Positions 26,247 through 35,211 are shown, counted from the first letter of the stretch. The stretch: 64,000 nt of DNA from Cellulomonas sp. WB94 (GCF_003115775.1 NZ_QEES01000002.1:2046001-2110000), one strand, 5' to 3'. Notes: generated by a model from the letters alone, not told the origin. Made by a program: numbers and translations.

Positions 26247-27194
26247 GTGACGGTCAACGAGTCGATGCACGCGCCTGCGCGCCCCGCGCCGCGGCGCGCC
26301 CGCACGCAGGAGCCCGAGTCGTACGACTTCCGCCGACCGATGACCATGGTGCGCGAGCACGCCCGGATCCTCGAGATGGCGTTCGAGACGTTCGCCCGGC
26401 AGTGGGGCACCCAGCAGACCGCGCGGCTGCGCGTGATGTCGCAGGTGACGCTGGACGAGCTGACGCTGCGCACCTACGACGAGTACGTGCGCTCGCTCCC
26501 GCCGACCACGGCGATGGTGCTGTGCACGATCGAGGAGACCCGCCAGACCGCCGTCATGCAGTTCCCGGTCGGGACCGCGATGGTCTGGATCGACTACCTG
26601 CTCGGCGGGTCGGGTCGCGGCGACGAGCGCGAGGGCCGCGAGCTCACCGAGATCGAGCTGAGCCTCATGCGGGACCTGCTGCGCCCCGCGCTCGGTGACC
26701 TCACCTACGCGTTCGCGGGCCTGCTCCCGCTCGCTGTGACGGTCCGCACCGTCCAGTACAACCCGCAGTTCGTGCAGGCCGTCGGCGCGTCGGAGTCGGT
26801 CCTCGTGGCCTCCTTCACGGTCCGCTCGGGTGACCGCGAGGACACCGCGACCTTCATGGTGCCCGCCGAGCTCCTGCTCTCCGCGCTGCGCAGCGCCGAG
26901 GGGACGGACTCGCGCTCGGCCGACGAGCGTCGCACCCAGGCGGCCGCGCTCATCGACCTCGAGGCCGCCGTCCAGCGCGTCCCGGTCGAGGTCTCGGTCC
27001 GCTTCTCGCCCGTCACGGTCCACCCGCGTGAGGTCATCGGCCTCACGGTCGGGGACGTGCTGCCCCTGAACCACCCGTCGACGAAGCCGCTGGACGTCGT
27101 CGTCGACGGAGTTGTGCTTGCCCACGCCGCAGCCGGCAACAACGGTTCCCGGCTCGCCTGCATGGTCGTCACCGTCGAGGAGAACCCCAGATGA
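26247..27194 (+). CDS. fliM: Flagellar motor switch protein FliM
   Basis: About 315 residues. YDFRRPMTMVREHARILEMA, then the middle CheC-like domain (MQFPVGTAMVWIDYLLGG, LSLMRDLLRPALGDL), and the C-terminal SpoA domain (VEVSVRFSPVTVHPREVIGL). The N-terminal CheY-binding peptide (LSQxEIDALL in other species) is absent. An in-frame stop at 26199-26201 rules out an upstream extension carrying it. I chose the GTG at 26247 because the -10 element ends at 26238; ATG 26265 is an equally possible start. It overlaps fliN by 4 bases. Confidence 0.92.
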   Translation: MTVNESMHAPARPAPRRARTQEPESYDFRRPMTMVREHARILEMAFETFARQWGTQQTARLRVMSQVTLDELTLRTYDEYVRSLPPTTAMVLCTIEETRQTAVMQFPVGTAMVWIDYLLGGSGRGDEREGRELTEIELSLMRDLLRPALGDLTYAFAGLLPLAVTVRTVQYNPQFVQAVGASESVLVASFTVRSGDREDTATFMVPAELLLSALRSAEGTDSRSADERRTQAAALIDLEAAVQRVPVEVSVRFSPVTVHPREVIGLTVGDVLPLNHPSTKPLDVVVDGVVLAHAAAGNNGSRLACMVVTVEENPR

Positions 27195-27901
27195 ACCCCA
27201 CCGCCACGTCGACCGACACCGCGCTCGCAGCGGCCACCGCGGCAGCGCGGCTGCTGCCGTCGACGACCCCGCTGATCGCCGTCGCAGCGCGCCCGGGCGA
27301 AGGCCCGGCTCTCGACGACATCGCGGTCCTCGCGTCGTTCGTCGGGTCGCGCAGCGCGGACGTCGTCCTCGTCGCCGAGCGTGCCGTGCAGGGCGCGCTC
27401 GCGGCCGGGGCCGACGCCGGCTCACCGCTCCCGCTCTCCGACGCGCTGCGCCCGGCTCTCGAGGCCGCGTGCGAGACGCTCGGCGCCGGTGTGCTCGACG
27501 CGGCCCGCACGGAGGCCGCCGGGTCGGCCGTCCCCGCCGACGCGCACCTGTTCGCGCTCGAGCACGAGGGCGTCCCGCAGGCCTGGTTCGCCCTGCGCAT
27601 GCGGGCTGAGCCGTCCGCCACCGCCGGCTTCCCCGGCGTCCCCGCCCAGCGGCAGAGCCTGCACGTGCTCTACGACGTCGAGATGACGCTCACGGTCGAG
27701 CTCGGCCGCGCGCGGCTGCCCGTCCGGCAGGTCCTCGAGCTCACGCCCGGTGCGGTGCTCGAGCTCGACCGCGCCGCCGGTGCGCCCGCGGACGTCATGG
27801 TCAACGGTCGTCTGATCGCCCGCGGCGAGGTCGTCGTGGTCGACGAGGACTACGGGATCCGCATCACCGAGATCGTCGCCGGCGAGCAAGGCGTCATCTG
27901 A
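27191..27901 (+). CDS. fliN: Flagellar motor switch protein FliN (long, FliY-like)
   Basis: 236 residues, against roughly 140 for enteric FliN. The C-terminal SpoA domain is clear at about 155-235 (VEMTLTVELGRARLPVRQVL, ELTPGAVLELDRAAG, IARGEVVVVDEDYGIRITEI). The N-terminal 150 residues form an extra alpha/beta domain (LRPALEAACETLGAGVL) that could be a divergent CheC-like module, as in Bacillus FliY; this is inference. It follows fliM and precedes fliO by 2 bases. Confidence 0.88.
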   Translation: MNPTATSTDTALAAATAAARLLPSTTPLIAVAARPGEGPALDDIAVLASFVGSRSADVVLVAERAVQGALAAGADAGSPLPLSDALRPALEAACETLGAGVLDAARTEAAGSAVPADAHLFALEHEGVPQAWFALRMRAEPSATAGFPGVPAQRQSLHVLYDVEMTLTVELGRARLPVRQVLELTPGAVLELDRAAGAPADVMVNGRLIARGEVVVVDEDYGIRITEIVAGEQGVI

Positions 27902-27903
27902 CG

Positions 27904-28506
27904 ATGGATGGTTCCGGGTTCCTGCTGCTGCTGCGCGTCGCGTTGTCGTTGGCGTGCGTCGTGGGCCTCATCTGGTTCGCGGGACGCAGGCTGTCGGGGA
28001 CCCAGGCGCGTCGGACGCCTGCAGGCCCGACCATGCGCGTCGTCGGCCGCCAGGCGCTCGGCCGCCACGCCGGCGTCGCGGTCGTGGCCATCGGGAACCG
28101 TCGGCTCCTGCTCGGCTACGGCGAGCAGCAGGTCACGATGCTCACTGAGCTCTCACCCGTCATCGAGCCGGGGCCGCTGCCCGTCGCTGCCCGTTCTGCT
28201 GCCGCCGCGCCGGCCGGTCTCCCGGCGGCGCGGGTCGCGCCCGAGTCGCTGCTCAGCGGCCAGCCGTCCGCGCGCCCGGCGCTCGACATCGACGCGCTGC
28301 TCGCGCAGGCCCGTGTCGACGCCGAGGCTCCGGCGGTCTCCGAGGCCCACGCCCCAACCGCCCTCGACACCTCCGCCGTCCCCGCGCCGCGGCCCGCAGC
28401 CGACGGCGTCCCCGTCGCACGCGGCGCGCTGGACGGCTCGATCCTGTCGCTCAACACGTGGCGCCGCGCGCTGACGACCCTGCAGGACCGCACGGTGCGC
28501 CGGTGA
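27904..28506 (+). CDS. fliO: Flagellar export protein FliO
   Basis: 200 residues. One N-terminal membrane helix (LLLLRVALSLACVVGLIWFA) is followed by the short FliO domain (MRVVGRQALGRHAGVAVVAI with GNRRLLLGYGEQQVTML). The remaining tail is Pro/Ala-rich and poorly conserved. FliO helps assemble the FliP ring of the export gate. Its stop overlaps the fliP GTG (GTGA). Confidence 0.88.
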   Translation: MDGSGFLLLLRVALSLACVVGLIWFAGRRLSGTQARRTPAGPTMRVVGRQALGRHAGVAVVAIGNRRLLLGYGEQQVTMLTELSPVIEPGPLPVAARSAAAAPAGLPAARVAPESLLSGQPSARPALDIDALLAQARVDAEAPAVSEAHAPTALDTSAVPAPRPAADGVPVARGALDGSILSLNTWRRALTTLQDRTVRR

Positions 28507-29438
28507 CGGCCGCCGCTGCCTCGACCCGGGCGCTGCGGGCCGCCCGGTCGGCAGCGGTCGTGGTCGCGCTCGCGCTGCTCATGCTGGTCGTCGGCGCGGT
28601 CACCTCGCACGCCGCCGCCCCCGCCGCCGCCCCCGCCGGCACAGCCGCCGTCGCCGCGGTCGCCCGACCCGCCGCAGCGCAGCCCGCCGCAGCCCAGCCC
28701 GCCGCGCCCGCGGGACCGACCGCCCCGGCGACCCCCGCCGACCCTGCCGCCCCCGCGACGCCGGGCAGCTCGGTGTCGGTGTCGATCAACGGCGTCGACG
28801 GCACCCCGAGCAGCTCGATCGTCGTGCTGCTCGGGATCACGCTGCTGTCGGTCGCCCCGTCGCTCCTGCTCATGATGACGAGCTTCACGAAGATCTTCAT
28901 CGTGCTCTCCCTGACCCGGAACGCCCTCGGGCTGCAGGGCATCCCGCCGAACCAGGTCATCGCCGGGCTCGCGCTGTTCCTCAGCCTCTTCGTCATGGCG
29001 CCCGTGCTCACCGACGTGAACGACGCGGGCGTGCAGCCCTACCTCAAGGGCGACCTGACGTTCAGCCAGGCGATCGAGACCGGGTCGGCTCCGCTGCGCG
29101 ACTTCATGCTCGAGCACACGCGTGAGCAGGACCTGGCCCTCGTGACGCGTGCCGCCGACCAGCCGAACCCGGAGGACCCGGCGTCGGTCCCGATGCTCAC
29201 GCTCATCCCGGCGTTCATGCTCTCCGAGCTGCGGGCCGCGTTCATCATCGGGTTCGTCATCTTCGTGCCGTTCCTCGTGATCGACCTCGTGGTGTCGGCG
29301 TCCCTGATGTCGATGGGCATGATGATGCTCCCGCCCGTCATGGTGTCGCTGCCGTTCAAGCTGCTGCTGTTCGTGCTCGTCGACGGCTGGGGCCTGGTCA
29401 TCACGGCGCTCGTCGGCTCCTACGCGGGAGGTGGCTGA
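28503..29438 (+). CDS. fliP: Flagellar export gate protein FliP
   Basis: 311 residues. A cleavable-looking signal (AARSAAVVVALALLMLVVGA) is followed by an Ala/Pro-rich spacer of about 55 residues, longer than usual. The conserved FliP core comes next: ITLLSVAPSLLLMMTSFTKI, GLQGIPPNQVIAGLALFL, MLTLIPAFMLSELRAAFIIG, and FKLLLFVLVDGWGLV. FliP forms the pentameric ring of the type III export channel. The GTG at 28503 overlaps the fliO stop. Confidence 0.95.
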   Translation: MTAAAASTRALRAARSAAVVVALALLMLVVGAVTSHAAAPAAAPAGTAAVAAVARPAAAQPAAAQPAAPAGPTAPATPADPAAPATPGSSVSVSINGVDGTPSSSIVVLLGITLLSVAPSLLLMMTSFTKIFIVLSLTRNALGLQGIPPNQVIAGLALFLSLFVMAPVLTDVNDAGVQPYLKGDLTFSQAIETGSAPLRDFMLEHTREQDLALVTRAADQPNPEDPASVPMLTLIPAFMLSELRAAFIIGFVIFVPFLVIDLVVSASLMSMGMMMLPPVMVSLPFKLLLFVLVDGWGLVITALVGSYAGGG

Positions 29439-29440
29439 GC

Positions 29441-29713
29441 GTGGACACCAACGCGGTCCTCGACATCGGGCTCTCGTCCCTGATCCTCGCCGCCAAGCTC
29501 TCGGCGCCCGTGCTCGTGACGGCGCTCGTCGTCGGCTTCATCGTCTCGCTCCTGCAGTCCGTCACGCAGATCCAGGAGGTCACGCTCAGCTTCGTGCCCA
29601 AGGCGATCGCCGCCGCGGTCGCGCTGCTCGTGTCGGGGCACTGGATGATCTCCGAGCTCGTGTCGTTCACGAACGAGCTCTTCGCGCGCATCCCGTCGCT
29701 CCTGGGTGGCTGA
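29441..29713 (+). CDS. fliQ: Flagellar export gate protein FliQ
   Basis: 90 residues with two membrane helices (AAKLSAPVLVTALVVGFIVS and AIAAAVALLVSGHWMISELV) separated by the conserved LLQSVTQIQEVTLSFVPK loop. FliQ packs around the FliP-FliR core of the export gate. The GTG start lies 2 bases after the fliP stop. Confidence 0.95.
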   Translation: MDTNAVLDIGLSSLILAAKLSAPVLVTALVVGFIVSLLQSVTQIQEVTLSFVPKAIAAAVALLVSGHWMISELVSFTNELFARIPSLLGG

Positions 29714-29718
29714 GCGCC

Positions 29719-30504
29719 GTGCAGCCGTTGGCGATGACCCTGCCGCTGGGCTCGGTGGAGACGGCGATGCTCGCCGGGGTGCGGATCGTCGCGTTCCTCG
29801 TCATCGCGCCGCCGTTCTCGCACCGTGCGGTGCCCCGCCGGGTCCTCGCGATGCTGTCGATCGGCCTCGCGCTCGCGGTCACGCCGCGGCTGCTCGCCGG
29901 TGACCCCTCGCGCGCGGTCGCGACGACGGGCACCGCGGCGTACGTCGGGGCGCTCGTGCTCCAGGTCGTCGTCGGTGCCGGCCTCGGGTTCCTCGTGGCG
30001 ATGGTGTTCGCCGCGGTGCAGTCGGCGGGCACGTTGATCGACCTGTTCGGCGGGTTCCAGATGGCGGCCGCGTTCGACCCGATGAACATGACGAGCGGCG
30101 CGCAGTTCCAGCGTCTCTACCAGCTGACCGCGGTCGTGCTGCTGTTCGCGACGAACGGCTACCAGCTCGTCATCGCCGGCCTGATCCGCACGTTCGACGC
30201 GCTGCCGCTCGGGGCGTCGCTCGACCTGAGCGTCCTCGCGCACGCGGCGGCGACCGGTGTGAGCCAGATGTTCATCGCGGCCCTCCAGATCGCCGGGCCG
30301 CTCGTGATCGTCCTCTTCCTGACCGACGTCGGCCTCGGGCTGCTGACCCGCGTGGCTCCGGCCCTCAACGCGTTCGCGCTCGGGTTCCCGCTGAAGATCT
30401 GGATGACCCTGTCGTTCGCGGCGGTCGTCTACCTCGCGATGCCGCACGTCGTCGACGGCCTCGTCACCAAGGCGGTCAGCACGGTCATGGGGGTGACGGG
30501 TTGA
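29719..30504 (+). CDS. fliR: Flagellar export gate protein FliR
   Basis: About 261 residues from the GTG at 29719; ATG 29734 is an alternative. Multiple membrane spans are visible, with the typical VRIVAFLVIAPPFSHRAVPR, FAAVQSAGTLIDLFGGFQMA and DPMNMTSGAQFQRLYQL segments and a C-terminal LNAFALGFPLKIWMTL. FliR completes the FliP5-Q4-R1 export core. It overlaps flhB by 4 bases. Confidence 0.95.
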   Translation: MQPLAMTLPLGSVETAMLAGVRIVAFLVIAPPFSHRAVPRRVLAMLSIGLALAVTPRLLAGDPSRAVATTGTAAYVGALVLQVVVGAGLGFLVAMVFAAVQSAGTLIDLFGGFQMAAAFDPMNMTSGAQFQRLYQLTAVVLLFATNGYQLVIAGLIRTFDALPLGASLDLSVLAHAAATGVSQMFIAALQIAGPLVIVLFLTDVGLGLLTRVAPALNAFALGFPLKIWMTLSFAAVVYLAMPHVVDGLVTKAVSTVMGVTG

Positions 30505-31661
30505 GCAGCGACGGTCAGGACCGGACCGAGAAGGCGACCCCGCAGCGGATGAAGGACGTCCGCAGCAAGGGGGAGCTCCAGCGCTCGCAGGACCTGTCGG
30601 CCTGGGTCGGGCTCGCCGCGGCGGCCATCGCCATCCCAGCGGTCCTTGCGGCAGCGCAGACCGCCGCGACCCACCAGCTCATGGCGGTGCGCGACGTGGC
30701 GGCCGAGCCGAGCGCTGAGGTGGCCGTGGGGGCGCTCGACGACGGCCTGGGATCCCTGCTCGGCACGCTCACCCCGATGTTCGCGCTCGTGGTCGTCGTC
30801 ACGATCGTCGTGGCCGCGGCTCAGGGCGGCGTGTACCCGCGCAAGATCAAGTTCCACGGCAAGCAGCTCGCGATCTTCCCCGGCATCAAGCAGCTGTTCA
30901 CGGGCCAGACGTGGTGGCAGGGCGCCAAGACGGTGATCAAGTCCGCCGTCGTCGGCCTGGTCCTCTACTCGGGCGTGCAGGCGCTCGTGCCGCTGCTCGC
31001 GAGCACGGGCCGGCTGTCGTTGGCGCAGCTGCTCGGTGCCGCCGCCGGCGGGACGACGTCCCTCCTGCGGACGGGCATCGCTGCGGGCATCGGTCTCGGG
31101 ATCCTCGACGTCGTCGTCGTGCTGCGTCGCAACCGCAAGCGGACCCGCATGACGCTGCGCGAGGTCAAGGACGAGAACAAGCGCTCCGAGGGAGACCCGA
31201 TGCTCAAGGGCGCGATCCGTTCCAAGCAGATGGCGATGAGCCGCAACCGCATGATGGCCGCCGTCGCGACCGCCGACGTCGTCCTCGTCAACCCGACCCA
31301 CGTCGCCGTGGCGCTGCGCTACGAGCCGGGCACCGGCGCGCCGCGGGTCGTCGCGAAGGGGTCGGGCGCCGTCGCGGCCCGCATCCGGCTCGAGGCCGCC
31401 GAGAAGCGCGTCCCGATGGTCGAGGACGTCCCGCTCGCCCGGGCGCTGAACAGCGCGTGCGACCTGGGCGACGAGGTCCCGCAGTACCTGTACACCGCGG
31501 TGGCCCGGATCTTGGCGTTCGTCATGGCCCTGCGCCGGCGCGGTTCGGCGCTCGGCCAGCACCGCCTGCCGACCGGTCCGACCGAGCTCCCTCCGGAGGC
31601 CAGCGACCCCGACGTCCGCCGCCGCAGAACCCCTGTCCGTACCAGGAAGGTCCCGTCGTGA
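30501..31661 (+). CDS. flhB: Flagellar export switch protein FlhB
   Basis: 386 residues. DRTEKATPQRMKDVRSKGEL opens the protein. Four membrane helices follow, then the cytoplasmic autocleavage site in VVLVNPTHVAVALRYEPG (NPTH), with PRVVAKGSGAVAARIR and a Pro/Arg-rich tail. Cleavage at NPTH and interaction with FliK switch export from rod/hook to filament substrates. The stop overlaps the flhA GTG. Confidence 0.97.
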   Translation: MSSDGQDRTEKATPQRMKDVRSKGELQRSQDLSAWVGLAAAAIAIPAVLAAAQTAATHQLMAVRDVAAEPSAEVAVGALDDGLGSLLGTLTPMFALVVVVTIVVAAAQGGVYPRKIKFHGKQLAIFPGIKQLFTGQTWWQGAKTVIKSAVVGLVLYSGVQALVPLLASTGRLSLAQLLGAAAGGTTSLLRTGIAAGIGLGILDVVVVLRRNRKRTRMTLREVKDENKRSEGDPMLKGAIRSKQMAMSRNRMMAAVATADVVLVNPTHVAVALRYEPGTGAPRVVAKGSGAVAARIRLEAAEKRVPMVEDVPLARALNSACDLGDEVPQYLYTAVARILAFVMALRRRGSALGQHRLPTGPTELPPEASDPDVRRRRTPVRTRKVPS

Positions 31662-33715
31662 AGAACCGGTCAGTCGCGCAGTTCGCTGTGCCCGTCGGAG
31701 TCGTGGGGATCGTCCTGCTGCTCGTCGTGCCGCTGCCCGCGGCACTGCTCGACGTGCTCATCGCGCTCAACATCACCGCGTCGCTCGTCATCCTGCTGAC
31801 CAGCATGTACGTCAGGCGCCCGCTCGACTTCTCGGTGTTCCCGTCGCTGATCCTCGTCTTCACGCTGTTCCGGCTCGGGCTCAACGTGGCCAGCACGCGG
31901 CTCGTGCTGCGCGACGGGTACGCGGGTCAGGTCATCGACGCGTTCGGCCACTTCGTCGTCGGCGGCTCGCTCGTCATCGGGCTCGTGATCTTCATGATCC
32001 TGGTGGTCATCCAGTTCGTCGTGATCACGAACGGTGCCGGGCGCGTCGCCGAGGTCGGTGCGCGGTTCACCCTCGACGCGATGCCCGGCAAGCAGATGGC
32101 CATCGACGCCGACCTCAACTCGGGCCTCATCGACGACGACCAGGCCCGGCAGCGCCGCGCCGACGTCGCCGCCGAGGCCGACTTCTACGGCGCGATGGAC
32201 GGCGGGTCGAAGTTCGTCAAGGGCGACGCCGTCGCGGGCATCATCATCACCGTCATCAACCTCATCGGCGGGTTCGTCATCGGGATGGTGCAGATGGGCA
32301 TGAGCGCCGGGGACGCCCTCCAGCGCTTCAGCCTCCTGACCATCGGCGACGGTCTCGTCACCCAGATCCCGGCCCTCCTGCTCTCGGTGTCGACCGGCAT
32401 CGTCGTCACGCGCGCGTCGGCCGAGGGCGACATGGGCACCGCGGCGGCCAAGCAGCTCCTGCAGAGCCGGTCGGCGCTGATCATCTCGGGCATCGGGGCG
32501 ATCGCCCTCGCGCTCCTGCCGGGCATGCCGAAGCTACCGTTCATCCTGGTCGGCGGCGGGCTGCTGATCGTCGCGCAGCGCATCAAGTCGTCCGACGCGC
32601 GCGACGCGCTCGAGGTCGAGTCGAGGAGCGTCGCGGAGACCGCCGCGCCGTCCCCGGACAGCCCCGAGCAGCTCATCGAGCAGATGAGGGTGCACACCCT
32701 CGAGATCCTCCTGGCGCCCGACCTGGTCGACCTCGTCGGCTCGGGGCCCGAGCAGGACCTGCTCGTCCGCGTGCGCGCGCTGCGCCGCAAGGTCGCGATG
32801 GACCTGGGGATCGTCGTGCCGCCCGTGCGGACCCGTGACTCGGTCGACCTGCCCCGGTCCACGTACGTCGTGCGGATCGCCGGCGTCGAGGTCGGGCGCG
32901 GCGAGGCCCCGGCCGGCCGGCTGCTCGCGCTCGGCGACGACCTCGCGAACCTGCCGGGCCAGGCCGTCGTCGAGCCGGTGTTCGGCCTGCCGGGCAAGTG
33001 GGTGCCCGCCGAGCTGCGGCACGCCGCGGAGCTTGCGGGTGCGACGGTTGTCGACCGGGTCTCGGTGCTCATCACGCACCTCGGGTCGATCATCGCGCAG
33101 AACGCTCCCCGGCTCCTGGGCCGGGAGGACGTGCGGGTCCTGACCGAGGGCGTCAAGCAGGTCAACCCGTCGGTCGTCGACGAGCTCATCCCGGGTCTCC
33201 TCACGCTCGGCGAGGTACAGCGCGTGCTGCAGGGCCTGCTCGCCGAGGAGGTCGCGATCCGGGACCTCTCGCGGATCTACGAGGCCCTCACGCTGCGCGC
33301 CAAGGTCAGCACCGAGCCCGAGCGGCTCGTCGAGGCCGCCCGGATGGCGCTCGGCCCCGCCCTGACCGCGCAGTACGCGCACGACGGGACGCTGCGGGTC
33401 GTCACGCTCGACCCGACGCTCGAGCAGTCGTTCGTCGAGCAGCTGCGTCCCACCGAGACCGGCACCCAGCTGCTCGTCGACCCGGTGCGGCTCGACGCGG
33501 TCCTCGACCAGCTGCGTGCCTCCGTGAGCCGGGGCGAGGCGTCGGGGCAGCCCGTCGTGCTCGTGTGCGCACCGGCGCTGCGTCCCGCGCTGCACCGGCT
33601 CGTGGCGATGGCGCTGCCGCGCACGGCGGTGCTGTCGTACGGCGAGGTCACCGGTGGCGGCGTCCAGATCGAGTCCGTGGGGGTGGTGACGGGTGTCCAC
33701 GCGATTGCTGCTTGA
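31658..33715 (+). CDS. flhA: Flagellar export gate protein FlhA
   Basis: 685 residues from the GTG at 31658. The N-terminal half has eight membrane spans with the FHIPEP-family signature LRLGLNVASTRLVL and the conserved cytoplasmic loop (ARFTLDAMPGKQMAIDADLN, GLIDDDQARQRRADVAAEAD). The C-terminal domain binds chaperones and substrates (LLGREDVRVLTEGVKQVNPS, then VVDELIPGLLTLGEVQRVL). FlhA is the nonameric platform of the export gate. It overlaps flhF by 23 bases. Confidence 0.97.
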   Translation: MKNRSVAQFAVPVGVVGIVLLLVVPLPAALLDVLIALNITASLVILLTSMYVRRPLDFSVFPSLILVFTLFRLGLNVASTRLVLRDGYAGQVIDAFGHFVVGGSLVIGLVIFMILVVIQFVVITNGAGRVAEVGARFTLDAMPGKQMAIDADLNSGLIDDDQARQRRADVAAEADFYGAMDGGSKFVKGDAVAGIIITVINLIGGFVIGMVQMGMSAGDALQRFSLLTIGDGLVTQIPALLLSVSTGIVVTRASAEGDMGTAAAKQLLQSRSALIISGIGAIALALLPGMPKLPFILVGGGLLIVAQRIKSSDARDALEVESRSVAETAAPSPDSPEQLIEQMRVHTLEILLAPDLVDLVGSGPEQDLLVRVRALRRKVAMDLGIVVPPVRTRDSVDLPRSTYVVRIAGVEVGRGEAPAGRLLALGDDLANLPGQAVVEPVFGLPGKWVPAELRHAAELAGATVVDRVSVLITHLGSIIAQNAPRLLGREDVRVLTEGVKQVNPSVVDELIPGLLTLGEVQRVLQGLLAEEVAIRDLSRIYEALTLRAKVSTEPERLVEAARMALGPALTAQYAHDGTLRVVTLDPTLEQSFVEQLRPTETGTQLLVDPVRLDAVLDQLRASVSRGEASGQPVVLVCAPALRPALHRLVAMALPRTAVLSYGEVTGGGVQIESVGVVTGVHAIAA

Positions 33716-34832
33716 GGGTGGCGACCTCGCCGAGCTCATGGTCCACGTGCGGGCCGAGTTCGGTCCCACGGCGCGCATCATCCGGGCCGACCGCGTGCGG
33801 TCGGGCGGGCTCGTGGGCTTCTTCGCCCGGGAGCGCTACGAGCTGACGGTCGACGTGCCGGATGAACCCCTCGCGCGGCCCCGGGCGACGCGCCTCCCCG
33901 TGCCCGCCGCCGCGGGGCCCGTCGGGATCGATGCGCTGCTCGCGGCCGTGGAGGCCGCCGAGGCGCGCCACCAGATCGGCGCCGCGGGTTCGACGCCCGG
34001 CCCCGACGCCGGCTCACCTCTCGTCTCGACGGGCGCTGACGCGTTCGCGTCCGTCCTCGAGCAGGTCCGTGCCATGACGGGCGCCCAAGGTCTGACCGCC
34101 GACGTCGAGGTCCCGGCCCCGCCGGCGAGGGTGTTCGAGCCGATGGTCCCCGTGCAGGTCGAGGTGCCGGTCGCAGCGCCGGCGGGCACGACCCGGTCCG
34201 CGCTCCTCGACCTCGGGGTGCCGGAGCGGATGCTCGCAGGCATCGCCGAGGCCGCCCCGTTGTCGGTGCTGCTCGCGAACGTTCCGGCGGCGCCCGACCT
34301 GCCGCGGACCCCGGGTTCCGTCGTGGTGGTCGTCGGTGCGGGTCGGGAGGCCGCGGCGGTCGGCGCCCAGGTCGTGGAGCGCCTGCGCCTGGCCCCGACG
34401 TCGCTCGTGGTCGCGGGGGAGGGGGAGCCGTCCACCGGACGGGTCCGGCGCCTCACCGACACCGCGGCCGCGGCCCGCTGGCGGGTCATGCCCGACGGCG
34501 GCCAGATCCGGGTCGTGGCCCTCGCGGTCGGTCCCGACCCGCGGGACCGGGCCGTGGCGGCCGAGCTGCTCGCAGCGCTCGACCCGGACCAGGTGTGGGG
34601 GGTCGTCGATGCACGCACCAAGACGCGCGACTGCGCACGCTGGCTGACCGAGGTGGGGGAGCGGCGTCGGGTCGACGCGCTCGCGGTCCGCGGCCTGTTC
34701 GAGACCACGCAGCCGGGCACGGTTCTCGACCTCGGCGTCCCGGTCGCCTGGTTCGACGGGATCCCGGCCACGGGCGTCGCCTGGGCCGCCGCGCTGAGCC
34801 AGCACCTGCAGCCTGGCGTCCGCTGGGACTGA
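33693..34832 (+). CDS. flhF: FlhF-like protein with a degenerate GTPase site
   Basis: 379 residues. The N-terminus STRLLLEGGDLAELMVHVRA with EFGPTARIIRADRVRSGGLVG resembles the FlhF B-domain. The SRP-type G domain begins near residue 205, but the P-loop (GxTGxGKT) is replaced by VGAGREAAAVG with no Lys or Thr, and TKLD is altered to ARTKTRD. It is therefore predicted not to bind GTP normally. No flhG/fleN partner is found. It sits between flhA and csrA and may still help position the flagellum (inference). Confidence 0.75.
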   Translation: MSTRLLLEGGDLAELMVHVRAEFGPTARIIRADRVRSGGLVGFFARERYELTVDVPDEPLARPRATRLPVPAAAGPVGIDALLAAVEAAEARHQIGAAGSTPGPDAGSPLVSTGADAFASVLEQVRAMTGAQGLTADVEVPAPPARVFEPMVPVQVEVPVAAPAGTTRSALLDLGVPERMLAGIAEAAPLSVLLANVPAAPDLPRTPGSVVVVVGAGREAAAVGAQVVERLRLAPTSLVVAGEGEPSTGRVRRLTDTAAAARWRVMPDGGQIRVVALAVGPDPRDRAVAAELLAALDPDQVWGVVDARTKTRDCARWLTEVGERRRVDALAVRGLFETTQPGTVLDLGVPVAWFDGIPATGVAWAAALSQHLQPGVRWD

Positions 34833-34889
34833 CCTGCGCGTCCCGCGCCGGGTCACGTCGTCGCCCGGATCGACGGGTAGGGTCGGGGA

Positions 34890-35168
34890 ATGCTGGTCCT
34901 GAGCCGTCGAGTGGGCGAACGCCTCATGATCGGCGACGACATCGTCGTCACCGTCATCGAGGTGCGCGGCGACGGTGTGCGCCTGGGGATCGACGCCCCC
35001 CGCGAGGTGCGGGTGCACCGCGCCGAGGTCCTCGAGGCCGTCCGGGCGGCCAACGTCGCAGCGAGCGCGGTCGACGACGACGCGGTCGCCCAGCTGCGGA
35101 GCCTGATCCCGTCGACTCCTCAGCCCCCCGAATCCCTCACGCGGGAGACCCAGCCGCCGATCGGCTGA
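34890..35168 (+). CDS. csrA: Carbon storage regulator CsrA
   Basis: 92 residues. MLVLSRRVGERLMIGDDIVV and IEVRGDGVRLGIDAPREVRV are textbook CsrA, with the RNA-contacting R-E-V-x-V-H-R strand. The C-terminal 30 residues are a variable extension. It represses translation of mRNAs with GGA motifs, and the fliC leader has two such motifs. FliW, encoded at 5165-5587, is its expected protein antagonist. Confidence 0.96.
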   Translation: MLVLSRRVGERLMIGDDIVVTVIEVRGDGVRLGIDAPREVRVHRAEVLEAVRAANVAASAVDDDAVAQLRSLIPSTPQPPESLTRETQPPIG

Positions 35169-35211
35169 GTGCTCGCCCCGGGACCGCCGGCGCGGGCCCT
35201 GGGAGGCACGC

